Assembly (NCBI RefSeq): GCF_003086295.3
Contig: NC_092038.1
Location: 134,286,737 to 134,350,736, forward strand
Origin: Arachis hypogaea
Lineage: Eukaryota > Streptophyta > Magnoliopsida > Fabales > Fabaceae
Direction: 5' to 3'
DNA: 64,000 nt
Part shown: positions 24,299 through 35,029 of the stretch, piece after piece
Layout of the letters: every line of letters starts with the position of its first letter
Numbering within the stretch: position 1 is the stretch's first letter
Notes under the pieces: generated by a model
Told to the model about the DNA's origin: nothing
The model's input: only the letters and a program-made list of their open reading frames with translations
Database searches by the model: none
Made by a program: the position numbers and the translations under genes

Positions 24299-24344
<46 letters not shown>

Positions 24345-24401
24345 TAGATTTATTATCTTTGTTATTAATATTGCTTTTTGGAACAAAGCTGTTACGGTCA
24401 A

Positions 24402-24446
<45 letters not shown>

Positions 24447-24540
24447 TAGTTAACTAATATTGTTATTGTTATTATTAAAAGGTATTATTTCAATCATGAT
24501 TATTGTTATTGTTTATTATAAAAAAGTTTACGGTTAAGAG

Positions 24541-24580
<40 letters not shown>
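24299..24580. repeat. Three (ATT)n tracts with related left flanks
   Basis: Uninterrupted ATT arrays at 24299-24344, 24403-24447 and 24541-24580. The second and third are preceded by similar sequences (GTTACGGTCAAG and TTTACGGTTAAGAG). CTTACAAGTAAAGAC precedes a very short fourth ATT run, which suggests local duplication. Confidence 0.85.
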
Positions 24581-24581
<1 letters not shown>

Positions 24582-24980
24582 AAAACTTACAAGTAAAGAC
24601 ATTATTATTTATCTTCTAAGAAAATCATAACTTACGAAATTGTTTTGCGTGGTATTATAAATGGTGATCCACGATTTTTGGACATATTTTTAGTGTTCTG
24701 TGTTAGAATTTTTATTCTAATTGTGATCAAATTTGTTAATATAGAAATTAATTTGAGTGGTGTTGTAATTATTAATTAATTATATTGACAATTGGTCTAT
24801 GTTTTTTAATGGAAAGAATATGATTGATCATAAACTTTATAAAGTTTGGGTCCCCAATTCTGATTACACAACAAAAACAAACACATTTTAATTCTATCTG
24901 ATTTAGTGATTCAAAAATTGAAAGTTTCAAATTAAATAAAAAATTTTATTGATAATAGCTAGAGGTACGTAAATTACAAC
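24581..24980. other. Spacer before the Gypsy element
   Basis: AT-rich. No gene seen. It ends with ACAAC at 24976-24980, directly before the 5' LTR. Confidence 0.5.
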
Positions 24981-25423
24981 TGATACGGCTGTTACAAATC
25001 CGAAGTCATAACTCGACATTATGCACCATAACTCGGCTATATACGTTATAGCTCGGCACTATGTGTTACAATCAGACTTAACGGACTACATTCTGGAATA
25101 AAAACGTCCCACCAGACATTATCACCCACTAAAATCTAATAACTGCTCAATTCAGATAATCGATAGAAACGTAACTAACCTATTTTACCTCGCCTATAAA
25201 GGTATGACATTTTATCCTCAAAGGACACTGAATTTCCAATACTAACTTAAGCATCGGAGTGCCTTTTGCAGGTATACTCTCCCTTTGCTCACACTCTCCA
25301 CGACGTGATATCTCTCTAGACAAAAACCTCGGATCTTTCAAGTCTGTAGCTCGGCGTTGAAGGAAACAGCTCGGCGTCGACTCTTAGAAGCCGAGTTACG
25401 TCCAGGTTACGTACACAAGAACA
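24981..25423 (+). repeat. Gypsy 5' LTR
   Basis: Starts TGATACGGCTG and ends CAAGAACA (TG..CA). A TATA-like CCTATAAAGG lies at about 25190, with the R/U5 part after it. Aligned over its full length with 37149-37593. Confidence 0.9.
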
Positions 25424-25444
25424 ATTGGCGCCCACCGTGGGGTC
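25424..25444 (+). other. Primer binding site
   Basis: TGGCGCCCACCGTGGGG starts two bases after the LTR. A TGGCGCC-type primer site is usual in plant Gypsy elements. I do not name the tRNA, because the match was not tested. Confidence 0.75.
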
Positions 25445-25496
25445 GAAGATATAATTCTTTTCCTTTTTATCGGCCTCAGCGCTTCCACTTTTGACC

Positions 25497-26560
25497 ATGG
25501 CGGAGGAGAATCAAAGAATGGCGAACCAAATTGCTGAGCTAACTAATGCTCGGATTGAAAACAATGACAGTCGTTACGAACAAACAGAAGAAGCCGAGCA
25601 CCAATATGGTCCAACACAGGTGTCCAAAACTGCTCGAAATGAAGAAGGCCAACCTCAACAAAACGAAAAAGCTCCGCCAGAAAATGAAAATGCTGAGCCT
25701 GACAACTCTACTGGGCCATTCACGGCCGAGGTGATGAATTTCAAGCTCCCCAGAAGGTTCACCTTACCAACTACGTTAATCCCCTACGGCGGGTTAGGAG
25801 ATCCGAAGAAATATATCAAGAAGTTCAAATCTATAATGATAGTAAACGGTGCATCAGATAAAATTTTATGACGTTTTCCATCTTATTTAGACGGTCTTGC
25901 ACTTGATTGGTTTTTTTCTTTGCCTGAAGATTCTATTTCTCGTTTTCAGGAACTAGCGAAGCTTTTTGAGGAGCATTTTGCTGGCTCAGCTATCTACCTG
26001 CACGACTCTGACTACTTGAACACAATTAAACAAGGTCAGAATGAAAGCCTCAAAGACTACATGACTCGTTTCACAAAGGTGGCAATGAGTATACTCGACC
26101 TCTACCCCGAGGTGCATCTGCACGCCATCAAAAGCGGACTCCGACCAGGACAATTTCAAGAGGCTATTGCTGTCGCCAAGCTGAAGAGCTTGGCCAAATT
26201 TCGCAAGAAAGCAAAGGGTCAGATCGATATTGAAGAACTCCGACAAGCTCGGAAAGCAGAAAAACCCCAACACAAAGAAGAGGATAAACCACGGGATATT
26301 AAGAAAAGTTTTAAACTAACCCCCTGCTATGAATCCTATATTCAGTTCAATACCAAGCAGGACGACATCATCAAGGAAATTCTGAATTCTAAATTAATCA
26401 AGCCACCACGGAAGGCCGGCAACTATCCAGATTCAAAGGGTGTAGACAAATCAAAGTATTGCTCCTTTCACCAGAAATATGGACATACCACTGATAAGTG
26501 AGTCATTGCCAAAGACCTCTTAGAGTGACTAGCTCGGCAAGGCCATTTAGATAAATACAT
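25497..26560 (+). pseudogene. Gypsy gag (broken)
   Basis: Starts at ATG 25497 after the leader. The N terminus is polar and acidic (about 75 residues). The retrotransposon gag fold follows, with FKLPRRFTLPTTLIPYGG, then LDGLALDWFFSLP, FQELAKLFEEHFAG and ESLKDYMTRF, and a C-terminal lysine-rich part with CSFHQKYGHTTDK. Gag would form the particle that packages the RNA. In-frame TGA stops at 25869 and near 26500 and 26526 break it. Most look like single-base changes in Cys, Trp or Arg codons. Confidence 0.85.
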
Positions 26561-27146
26561 CGGTGGCCATATACAAAGGCGTGCCCCTCCCTCTGATGAC
26601 CATAACTCGGCAGGACAGCACAGCCGAGACAAGGAAAGGGCGACTACAAGTCATCATAAACAACCAAAAGGAGTTATTAACTGTATTTCTTGAGGTTTTG
26701 CAGGTGGAGGCGCTACAAGCTCGGCAAGAAAACGCTCTTACCGAGCTATGTTATCGACAGAGGCCAGTCTTAACAATATCCAATTGCCTTCACATTTTCC
26801 TCAGATGATGTTTCAAGCCTCCGACTTCAATACAACCACAACAAATCTAGATGTCCGCATTGTAATCTCCATCCAGTTAAGAGATCTTTTGATTAAAAAT
26901 GTACTACTGGATCTGGGAAGCAGTGCTGATGTTCTTTTCTATTCAACATTCCAGAATATGAAATTAAGTAACAACATACTACAACCTTCCCATGAAAACC
27001 TGGTCGGATTTTCAGGTGAAAGGGTCCCGGTTTTGGGATCTGTGTGGTTACAAACCACACTCGGTGAGACTCCCTTACAAAAAACTTTAGATGTTCAATA
27101 TTTAGTTGTTGAATGTTTTAGCCCTTACAATTTGATACTTGGCTGA
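26561..27146 (+). pseudogene. Gypsy aspartic protease region (broken)
   Basis: Continues from gag in the same polyprotein. A linker reading FAGGGATSSARKRSYR (about 26695-26745) is typical of this family. The protease active-site region reads LLDLGSSADVLF (about 26905), so the canonical D-T/P-G-S-S has Leu after Asp. A stop replaces Gly just before the linker (about 26694). The protease would mature the gag-pol products. It is inactive as it stands because of frame breaks on both sides. Confidence 0.75.
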
Positions 27147-28800
27147 CCTTTCTTGAATAAGTTTGGCGCTATAGTATCCACAATTCATCTTTGTGTTAAG
27201 TTCCCTGTGCAGGATGATACTATTGCGACAATTCACAGGGACACCCGTGACGCCTGACAATGTTACAACAATAGTATGAAGAGACCCAACCGAGGTGTCA
27301 ATGTCCAAGTAAACAACATCCGCAGTCAGAACAAACTCCCAGTTTTGGCCGACCTTGACCCAAGGGCGGATGTTCTCAAATGTTCTCAAATCTATTTTGC
27401 AGATCGCTCGAAAAAATTCACTTATGTAGGAACTACACTTAGCTCGGAACAGAAATCCTCATTTCAAACATTCCTACAACAGAATGCCAACTTATTTTCC
27501 TGGACACCTGCCGACATGCCTGGCAATCTGGCATTGACCCATCAGTCATCTCTCATAAGCTGGCATTGGACCCTTCTGTCTGACCTATAACACAGAAGAA
27601 GCGAAACCTAGGCCTTGAAAGAAAGCAAGCTTCTTTGGAAGAGACTAAGAAGCTAATCAGTGCTGGCTTCATACAAGAAATCAGATTCACAACATGGTTG
27701 GCAAACGTCGTCATGGTAAAGAAACATAACAGTAAATGGTGCATGTGTGTTGATTTAACCGATCTCAACAAAGCATGCCCAAAAAATTCCTATCCTTTAC
27801 CATCTATTGATTGCTTAGTAGACAATGCTTCAGGTTATAAAAAGTGAGTTTCATGGATGCATATTTTGGCTATAACCAAATTCTAATGCATCCATCTGAT
27901 CAAAGTAAAACTGCATTTATTACTAAATACGAAAATTACTGCTATAAAGTTATACCATTTGAACTTAAGAATGCAGGAGCAACATATCAACGCCTTATGG
28001 ACAAGGTATTTGTAGCACAGATTGGCAGAAACCTAGAAGTTTATGTTGATGACATGGTAGTCAAAACAAAGCTCGGCGACAATCATCTTGACGACCTTGC
28101 AGAAATATTCAACCAAATACAAAAATACAATATACGACTTAACCCTGAGAAGTGTGCCTTTGGTGTACGAGGAGGCAAATTCCTCAGTTTCATGCTCACC
28201 AACTGTGGGATCGAAGCCAATCCAAAAAAATGTCGAGTTGTGTTGGACATGGCGAGCCCACAAACAATCAAAGAAGTCCAACAGTTAACAGAGAGACTTG
28301 CTGCACTCTCTAGATTCCTGCCTTTTTTAGCTTCTAAATCTTTCTGTTTTTTCCAAACACTAAAAGAGAAAAAAGATTTTTATTGGACTGATGAATGTGA
28401 AAATATTTTCACAATTATAAAAAAATACTCTTTCAAAACCACCTATTTTACAAACACCCCTTCAAGGGAAACCACTCTACTTATATTTATCTATTATTGA
28501 CTGGAACATAAGCTTTGTTCTTATTGCAGAAAGACAGAAACAAGAACAACCGATCTATTTTATTAGCAAGACTCTGCAACATGCCAAACTTCGATATCCT
28601 AATATAGAGAAGTTAGCCTTAGCTTTGGTGTTCTCAGCCCGGCGTCTTCGGCCATATTTTTAAAGCCATGTCATCTATGTCCGCACAGATCAACATTTAC
28701 GACAAGTTCTCCAAAAACTAGAATTAGCTGGCCGACTAGTAAAATGGTAGGTTGAGTTATCCGAATTTGACATCAGATACTAGGGGCGAGGTCCCATAAA
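27147..28800 (+). pseudogene. Gypsy reverse transcriptase and first RNase H (broken)
   Basis: RT blocks in order: the WTPADMPG linker (about 27502), KKLISAGFIQEI (27645), VVMVKKHNSKW (about 27708), LNKACPKNSYPLPSID (27768), FMDAYFGYNQI (27850), and catalytic YVDDMVV (about 28042). The connection/RNase H region follows (LRYPNIEKLALALVFSARRLRPYF, about 28588-28661). A frameshift at about 27530 and an Arg-to-TGA stop near 27580 separate the N-terminal part. A 1-base shift at 27843 separates two RT frames. Further stops lie at 28498, 28660 and 28748. It copied the element's RNA into DNA when intact. Confidence 0.85.
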
Positions 28801-29458
28801 GTCTCAATATTTGGCAGATTTCATTGCTAAATTCACGGTCCCAATTTCCATTAACGATTCAACTCAATGGGCTTTGTATGTAGATAGGGCATCTAATCCT
28901 CAAGGATGTGGTGCTGGAGTTTTACTCGAGGATGGTAATGGGTACGTCATAGAGCAATCCTTACACCTTTCTTTCAAAGCGAGCAACAATCAAACTGAAT
29001 ACGAAGCCCTAATCACCGGACTAAAACTCGTGGCCGACCTAAATATTACCGAACTAAAGGTATATTGTGACTCCTTGCTTGTCGTGCAACAGGTAAATAA
29101 CTTCTATCTGGTAAAAGATCCTTTATTATCAAAGTACCTTGATATTGTTAAAGCCCTAATTTCAAAGTTTTCCAAATGTGAAATACATCACATACCCCGG
29201 GAAAATAACCACCGAGCTGATATTTTATCAAAGCTCGCCAGCACACAAACACCAACTTCTTCCTTACACCAATTTACATTGCTCAAACCAAGCATAGATC
29301 TAACCGAAGTTCTAAGTGTAACACAGGATGCGGATTGGCGTACATCCTATATAAAATATCTCAGGACTGGCATCATACCAGACAACATTGATAATACTCG
29401 GCAATTTCACCGACAAGCTTCATTTTTTACCATATATAACAACTGTCTATATAGATGA
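28801..29458 (+). pseudogene. Second (archaeal-like) RNase H of the Gypsy pol
   Basis: Long open stretch (ATG 28811 to stop at 29456). Pattern of plant Tat-type second RNase H: ALYVDRASNPQGCGAGVLLE with the first Asp, ASNNQTEYEAL with Glu, VYCDSLLVVQQV with Asp, and HRADILSKLAS with the last Asp. The usual G-S/A-S after the first Asp reads R-A-S. Having this domain besides the regular RNase H upstream is a lineage marker. Confidence 0.8.
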
Positions 29459-32189
29459 GGATTCTCTCGTCCTCTGCTTAAATGTCTTTCCAGATCAGAA
29501 GCCGAAATTGCATTTGCCAAGGCACACGAAGGAATATGTGGAACACACCTCGCAGCCCGAAGTTTGTCCTAAAAAATACTCCAAGCTGGTTTCTTTTGGC
29601 CGACATTGCAACAAGACTGTAAAACAAAGTTAAAAAGCTGTGACAATTGCCAAAAGCACAGCCCGATTACACACCTACCAGTCGAAGTCCTTCACAATTC
29701 TGAGGTAAGTTGGCCCTTCAATAAATGAGGGCTTGATATCCTCGGCCCTTTTTCTTTGGCGGCAGGACAGGTAAAATTTTTAATCGTAGCAATTGACTAT
29801 TTCTCTAAATGGATTGAGGCACAGCCCCTAGCAAAGATCACATCACAACAAATGGTCTCCTTTGTATGGAAGAATATCATCTGTAGATTTGACATACCTC
29901 AGCACATTATCACTGATAATGGTCGCCAGTTTGCCGATCATAAATTTACCTCCTTTTTGCAGGACTTAAAGATCAGACAACATTTTTCATCGGTAGAACA
30001 CCCACAAAAGAATGGCTTGGCTGAGGCTGAAAACAAAATTATCTTACATGCTTTGCGAAAGAAGCTTGACGATGCCAAGGGTCTCTGGGCCGAATTAATA
30101 TCGGAAGTCATATGGGGGGTACAACACAACCATCCACTCAATAACAAAGGAAACACCTTTCCGTCTAGTATATGGTTCGGACGCAATGATACCTGTCGAG
30201 GTCTCCCAAGCCTCACTCCGAACACAATTTACCGATCATAGCACAACAGATATAGCTCGGCAACATGATCTAGATACAATCGAAGAAACTTGATCTTTAG
30301 CAGCAATAACACGCCGAGCTATGCAACAACATATAGCTCGGTGATACAACCAGAAGCTTCACCCAAGATCCTTCCAAGTAAACGACTTGTGTAGGAACTG
30401 GCTTAATCGCTTTAGTAAAAATAATAATTTTTAAGTGCCCGGAGTAGATTCGAAATTTAGAAGTTTTAATTTGAAAATATACAGGTGAAATTTGATTTCA
30501 ATAAATTTTTCTGAGTTGGAAAATGTATCTTTTTTCGAAACGTTTTTGTAAAAATACGTACTGGCGCTTAAGCTGGCAGTACCGGCTCTAGTCTGTCCAG
30601 TACCGCGTACTTTGGAAAATAAGATTTTGGAAAATTAAATTTATTGTTTTGAAAGGACAAAAATAATTTAGAATTGAAAACTGGACGCTAATCTTAAAGG
30701 TTTTGGCCTAAAGTGGGCCAAACGGACCAAAAACACTTAGCGGGTTGGACCGGACCCAAGTCCAACATATATATGCCCTAACTAATGAGCTTTGAGCTCA
30801 TTTTTCATCACAAAGAGAGAGAGAGAGAGGCGCGGTTTGAGAGAAGAGGGGAGAAGAGGTGATGTTACTATTTATCATCACCTGGCGGGAGCCATAACTT
30901 GAGCTACAAAACTCCGATTGACGAGTCGTTTGCAGCCACGCAAAGCTCTCATCAAGCTCTTCATTTCTATCTAAGAAAACCTGATAAGAACTCTAAGCTC
31001 ACGCTCCAATTTCCTGCCCTAACATATCTACATTTTTGTGTTTGGTTTTTGAGTAGATTTTGTGATTTTGTTTATTTAGGGGTGATCTAGCATTTGAGTA
31101 TTATTGGATTTTCCTTCTAATCTCGTTGTGTAAGGTAAGATTTCACTAAACCCTTGTGTTTAGTTGTTTTTGTGAACCCTAAACTTGATGTTGGTATGTT
31201 ATATGTGTATGGCTTGATAGTTGGTGAGTCTTGGAAGTGGTGTTGGTGCTTGAGGCTTGTTGATCTTGTTGGAATCAAGCTTTTGGTGTTTTGCGCATAT
31301 TGGAAATCGGTCAAGGTTTGGTTTTGGTTTCCTTTATGTAATATCTAATGTTTCTGGATTCTTAGGCTAGTTGACCTTAAGATAGGATTGAATGTTTGTA
31401 TGTATGTTTAATTGTATATAAATTTGATGCTTGATGATAAGTTGTATGGAAGTGGATGATAAGTGTTGTGATTTATTGTTGTTGATGAGGGTTTTATGAT
31501 ATTGATGATGAGTGGGAGGTTGATAAGGGGTATGAGGGTTATTAGTGTTAATGATATATTATGATGTTGGTTGATGTTGATGAGTGTGTATATTGATTGT
31601 GGTAATATGAATATTGATTTTGATGACAATTGGTGAAGGATGTGAGTTTTAAGAGGATAATGTGAGGAATAAACATTTAGATTGATTTGGTTAATGTTAG
31701 ATATTGTTTGGTGATGATTATTGAAATGGATGAGGATTTGTAGTGGTTGTTGATTTTGTTGTTGGTTGATGATGATTATGAGTGTTTATGATGGTTTTGG
31801 GTGTTGATGATTAAGGGTTTTGATGGTGTTAAATGGTGTAATTGGGATATTATGGATGGTTGAGTTGGGAGAGGAATGGTATGGACTTTTATGTTATTTT
31901 GGTATTGTTTGGGTTGTGATTAGTCTAGTTTTGAATTGGGAGTTTTGGTAAAATTAAGGTTTTAAGATTTTTGGTGAAAATGGATTTTTGGTGAACTTTG
32001 ACAGATCATATCTTGAGCTACAGTTTTTGAAATTGAATGATTTTTGTATCAAAATAAAGATAATTCAAAAAGATTTAAAACGATATCAATTTTGTAGAAA
32101 TCTGAATCTTGTAGAGAAAGAAAAGATTGTTGAAAGTTGGTGTTCGAAATCTGAATTTTGTGAATGCTGCAGAATTTGTGATTTCTGGT

Positions 32190-32510
32190 TTGTGTGCGCA
32201 CGCACAGCCTTGTGCGCATGCACACCTTGTGTATTTTTGAAACTGTGCGCACGCACACACAGGGATATGGCTGCTGTTGGGAGCGCTAGCACGCTCTATG
32301 CATGCGCACACAACCAGTGAAGTTTTGCAAGCTGTGCGCATGCACACGTTGGAAGGTGCACTCTGTTGAGGGCGTTCGCACGCATTGTGCGAATGAGCAG
32401 AGTTGGAAATTTTTACTTCTGTGCGTACGTACACCTCTATGCGTACGCACACATCTTGAAAATCCTCTTGGGCGTGCACATGCACACCCTTGTGCATACG
32501 CACATGCCCT
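32190..32510. repeat. Array of alternating purine-pyrimidine palindromes
   Basis: About ten copies of a TGCGCACGCACAC-like 12-14 mer in 320 bp (near 32201, 32213, 32246, 32298, 32334, 32375, 32421, 32441, 32475, 32491). Variants have CGTACG, GCATGC or CATACG centres. Each is close to a palindrome and alternates purine and pyrimidine. They lie in the nested LTR at irregular intervals of roughly 12-50 bp. This patch is GC-richer than its surroundings. Confidence 0.8.
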
Positions 32511-32864
32511 GTTTTTCAATTAAAATCTTGTTTTTAACTGTTTCACCTTCCCAACAAGCTTGTAAACTTCTGTGACACCTATTTAATACTTTTTGGCTTG
32601 TTTTTGGATGTTGAACATAGAGAATGTCTTGGGTGGAATTATTTGGGTATTACCTTGAAAAGTTAGAGAATGGAGGTTTAAGTTTCTGGTGTATTGAATA
32701 TGAGTTGGTTGAGAGAGAAGGAAGAGTAGTGAACTTGGTGATTACTGACAACGAATTGAGAAATTGATGAACTAATGAGTTCGGAATGGAAATTATGAAT
32801 TGAGGATGGTTATGATGAGTTGAGGACTCGGAAAAGAATGATGAACTTGTTGAATGTTGAGAGT

Positions 32865-33175
32865 GTGCCAGGCACTATATCCTTGGGTTAAGCACGATGA
32901 GAACTCAGAGAAGAAGGATGATCTTATTGAATGTGGAGAGTGTGCCACGCACTATATCCTTTGGTTAAGTATGATGAGAACTTAGAGAGGAAGGATGATC
33001 TTGTTAAATGTGGAAAGCGTGTCAGACACTATATCCTTGGGTTAAGTATGATAGTGTGCAGGGTATTATGTCCCTGGGGTTGGATTATGATTAATAACCT
33101 TTTCTGCTGCAAGAGTGTGCCAGGCACTATATCCTTGGGTTACGCATACGAGTGTGCCCGGCACTATATCCGTGG
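32865..33175. repeat. Degenerate tandem repeats in the nested LTR
   Basis: Five to six copies of GTGTGCCAGGCACTATATCC-like units followed by TTGGGTTA. The first three are about 70 bp apart, with GAGAACT-AGAG-AAGGATGATCTT between them; later ones are shorter. The core GTGCCAGGCAC is itself palindromic. Confidence 0.8.
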
Positions 33176-33954
33176 GCATGGCAGCAAAGCTACATCCAGA
33201 AGGATGTGTCGGGTTGGCATTTACGGACCGACAAGTGATATCACGAGCCAATAGGACAGGCATTCATCATATGCATCTCTTATGTGCTTGTTTGCTTTGA
33301 TTACTTGGTTTTGCCTAATTATATAATATGCTTACTTGTTTCTTGAATTACTTTTTATATATGAATACTACCTGTGTTTTACTTGCTTGCATTATCTATG
33401 ATTGTCTGCTGCTGAGGAGGTTAGGTAGGCGGTGGCGATGGGATCGCACGGAGGTTAGGTTGGTGAAGGCTGTGGGACACAGCAGTGTGACTAGTTCTAG
33501 TTAGAAACCCCCCCTAAATTTAGATAACCCTGCTTATGGTTTATGATTTAATTTATTTATTTATGTTAAGCTTGAATATCTGTTTGGTGTGAAGTTCAGG
33601 ATTGCCTTCGGCGTCCCAAAACCTTGCATCTTACATTATTGGGCACTGTTACCATACTGAGAACCTCCGATCCTCATTCCATACTTTGTTGTTGATTTTC
33701 AGATGCAAGTCGTAATTCACCTTGGTGAAATTACGGACATGGTGATAGAGCGGAGTATGATTCTTTCCTTGTTTATTTCTATTTTACTTTTGTCGTAGTA
33801 TTCTCTCACCTTTTGTATATTTAACTTTGATGCCTTAGAGGCTTTATTTTCTAAAAACTTTGAGAGATAGGTTATTGCTGTTTTAAACTTCAAACTCTAT
33901 TGTATTCAGTTTTGACTAGTCGGCCTGAACTTCGCAGGTTGTGACTAGTTCTTT

Positions 33955-34000
33955 TTAACAAGATATATATATATATATATATATATATATCTTGTTAATT
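33955..34000. repeat. (AT)n palindrome
   Basis: About 14 AT units flanked by inverted TTAACAAG and CTTGTTAA, so the whole 46 bp is a perfect palindrome near the right end of the nested LTR. Confidence 0.9.
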
Positions 34001-35029
34001 TGAGTATCGCCTTGTGTATCCTAGAGTTATCTACAAGATTTTATATATATCATGTCTTGTTCCGTTCGTACCTACGTGTTTAGTATTCGTGTGTGAACGC
34101 TTCACGTTTTCGTAATTCTACTTTACGCGACTTTGAGCTTTACTCCTTCATTGGGTTTCTAGAATATATTATTTCTTTCTATATATATGTATAAGTCTTA
34201 GAATTATTGTAACCTTTGATAAAGCTTTGCTTTACGGCTAGAGGTAAGACTTAGGGTAATTAGGATGTTACAACTTGGTGCTCCGAAAAACAGAGCAAGC
34301 AAGAAAACCACCTACACATGGGAAGCTCGTCGCAAACTGGGAAGGCCCTTTTCGAGTTGTTGAAGTGCTCAGTAATGGAGCTTATCGGCTCTAATCTCTG
34401 GGCGGTACAAATTTACCCCTCTCCTGGAATGTTTCCTCCTTAAAACAGTATTTTAGTTAAAAGTCAGGGCCAGGCAGGTACTCTTTTTCCTACTTACAAG
34501 ATTTTTCCTAAAAAGGATTTTGCTTGGAGAGGTTTTAACAAAGCTTGCTTACCTGCACCTTTGTAATCAAAGGTCTATCAATATATATAGAATCCTATAT
34601 TTTTAATTAACTCTATCTTGCTTTGAGCATCTTTAATTTCTTTCGAATTCAAGTTGTTATCCTACCGACTTCTATTCAAAATCATAATACTCGGATTTCA
34701 CCGATTAAATTACAAAATGTTAATCTATGTTAAACAATCCTATTATCTTAATTATATCTTTCTAAGGTATAACAATCAAACAAACTATTGACTAAGGTCA
34801 AGCAAATACACATACGTTCAAACGTACTACTATCAGGCAGATCATGCAAACGCCTTTACCGGACACACATCAACCAAAGACAATTTTCACAAACGCATCT
34901 AAACCTTCACATTATGTTTAGGCATCAAAATAATATAAAGTTCCCAATAGCTCCATCAAGAGCACACCAACTTCCAAACAAACAAAATAATTCAGTTGAA
35001 ACAAATATACAAATCCCATAAAAAAATAT

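Larger units (their letters stand above)
30390..34272 (+). mobile_element. Nested solo LTR or LARD-like element, 3883 bp
   Basis: Begins TGTAGGAACTGG and ends GGATGTTACA, flanked by perfect 5-bp duplications ACTTG (30385-30389 and 34273-34277). It splits the Gypsy integrase coding sequence. TG..CA ends and a 5-bp duplication mark an LTR-retrotransposon product. No internal LTR copies, primer site or gag/pol were found, so a solo LTR of a long-LTR Gypsy (Tekay/Del type) is the best reading. A TATATA box lies near 30766 and a GA run near 30822, suggesting U3 is only about 400 bp and the remainder R/U5. Plus orientation is inferred from these. Several small open frames inside (30899, 31988, 32931 and others) look incidental. 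Confidence 0.8.
29459..34390 (+). pseudogene. Gypsy integrase, split by a nested element
   Basis: Zinc-binding HHCC region in pieces (HEGICGTH, about 29527; CDNC, about 29642). The catalytic core holds VAIDYFSKWIEA (Asp, about 29790), ITDNGRQFAD (Asp, about 29910) and PQKNGLAEAEN (Glu, about 30004), so the D-D-E triad is readable in the open stretch 29756-30241. The C-terminal coding part is cut at 30389 by the insertion and resumes at 34273 with GAPKNRASKK and NWEGPFRVVEV up to about 34390. Stops at 29456, 29706 and 30239 also break it. Confidence 0.85.

Noticed and set aside
32049..32519. Several overlapping Cys/His/Arg-rich frames on both strands
   Set aside because: They translate the alternating CACGCA palindromes in all frames. 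The CVRTH-like repetition is a by-product of the DNA repeat, not a zinc-finger gene.
30899..33300. Other small frames in the nested LTR (30899, 31154, 31408, 31988, 32931, 33115)
   Set aside because: Short, no similarity, and lie in LTR sequence with tandem repeats.
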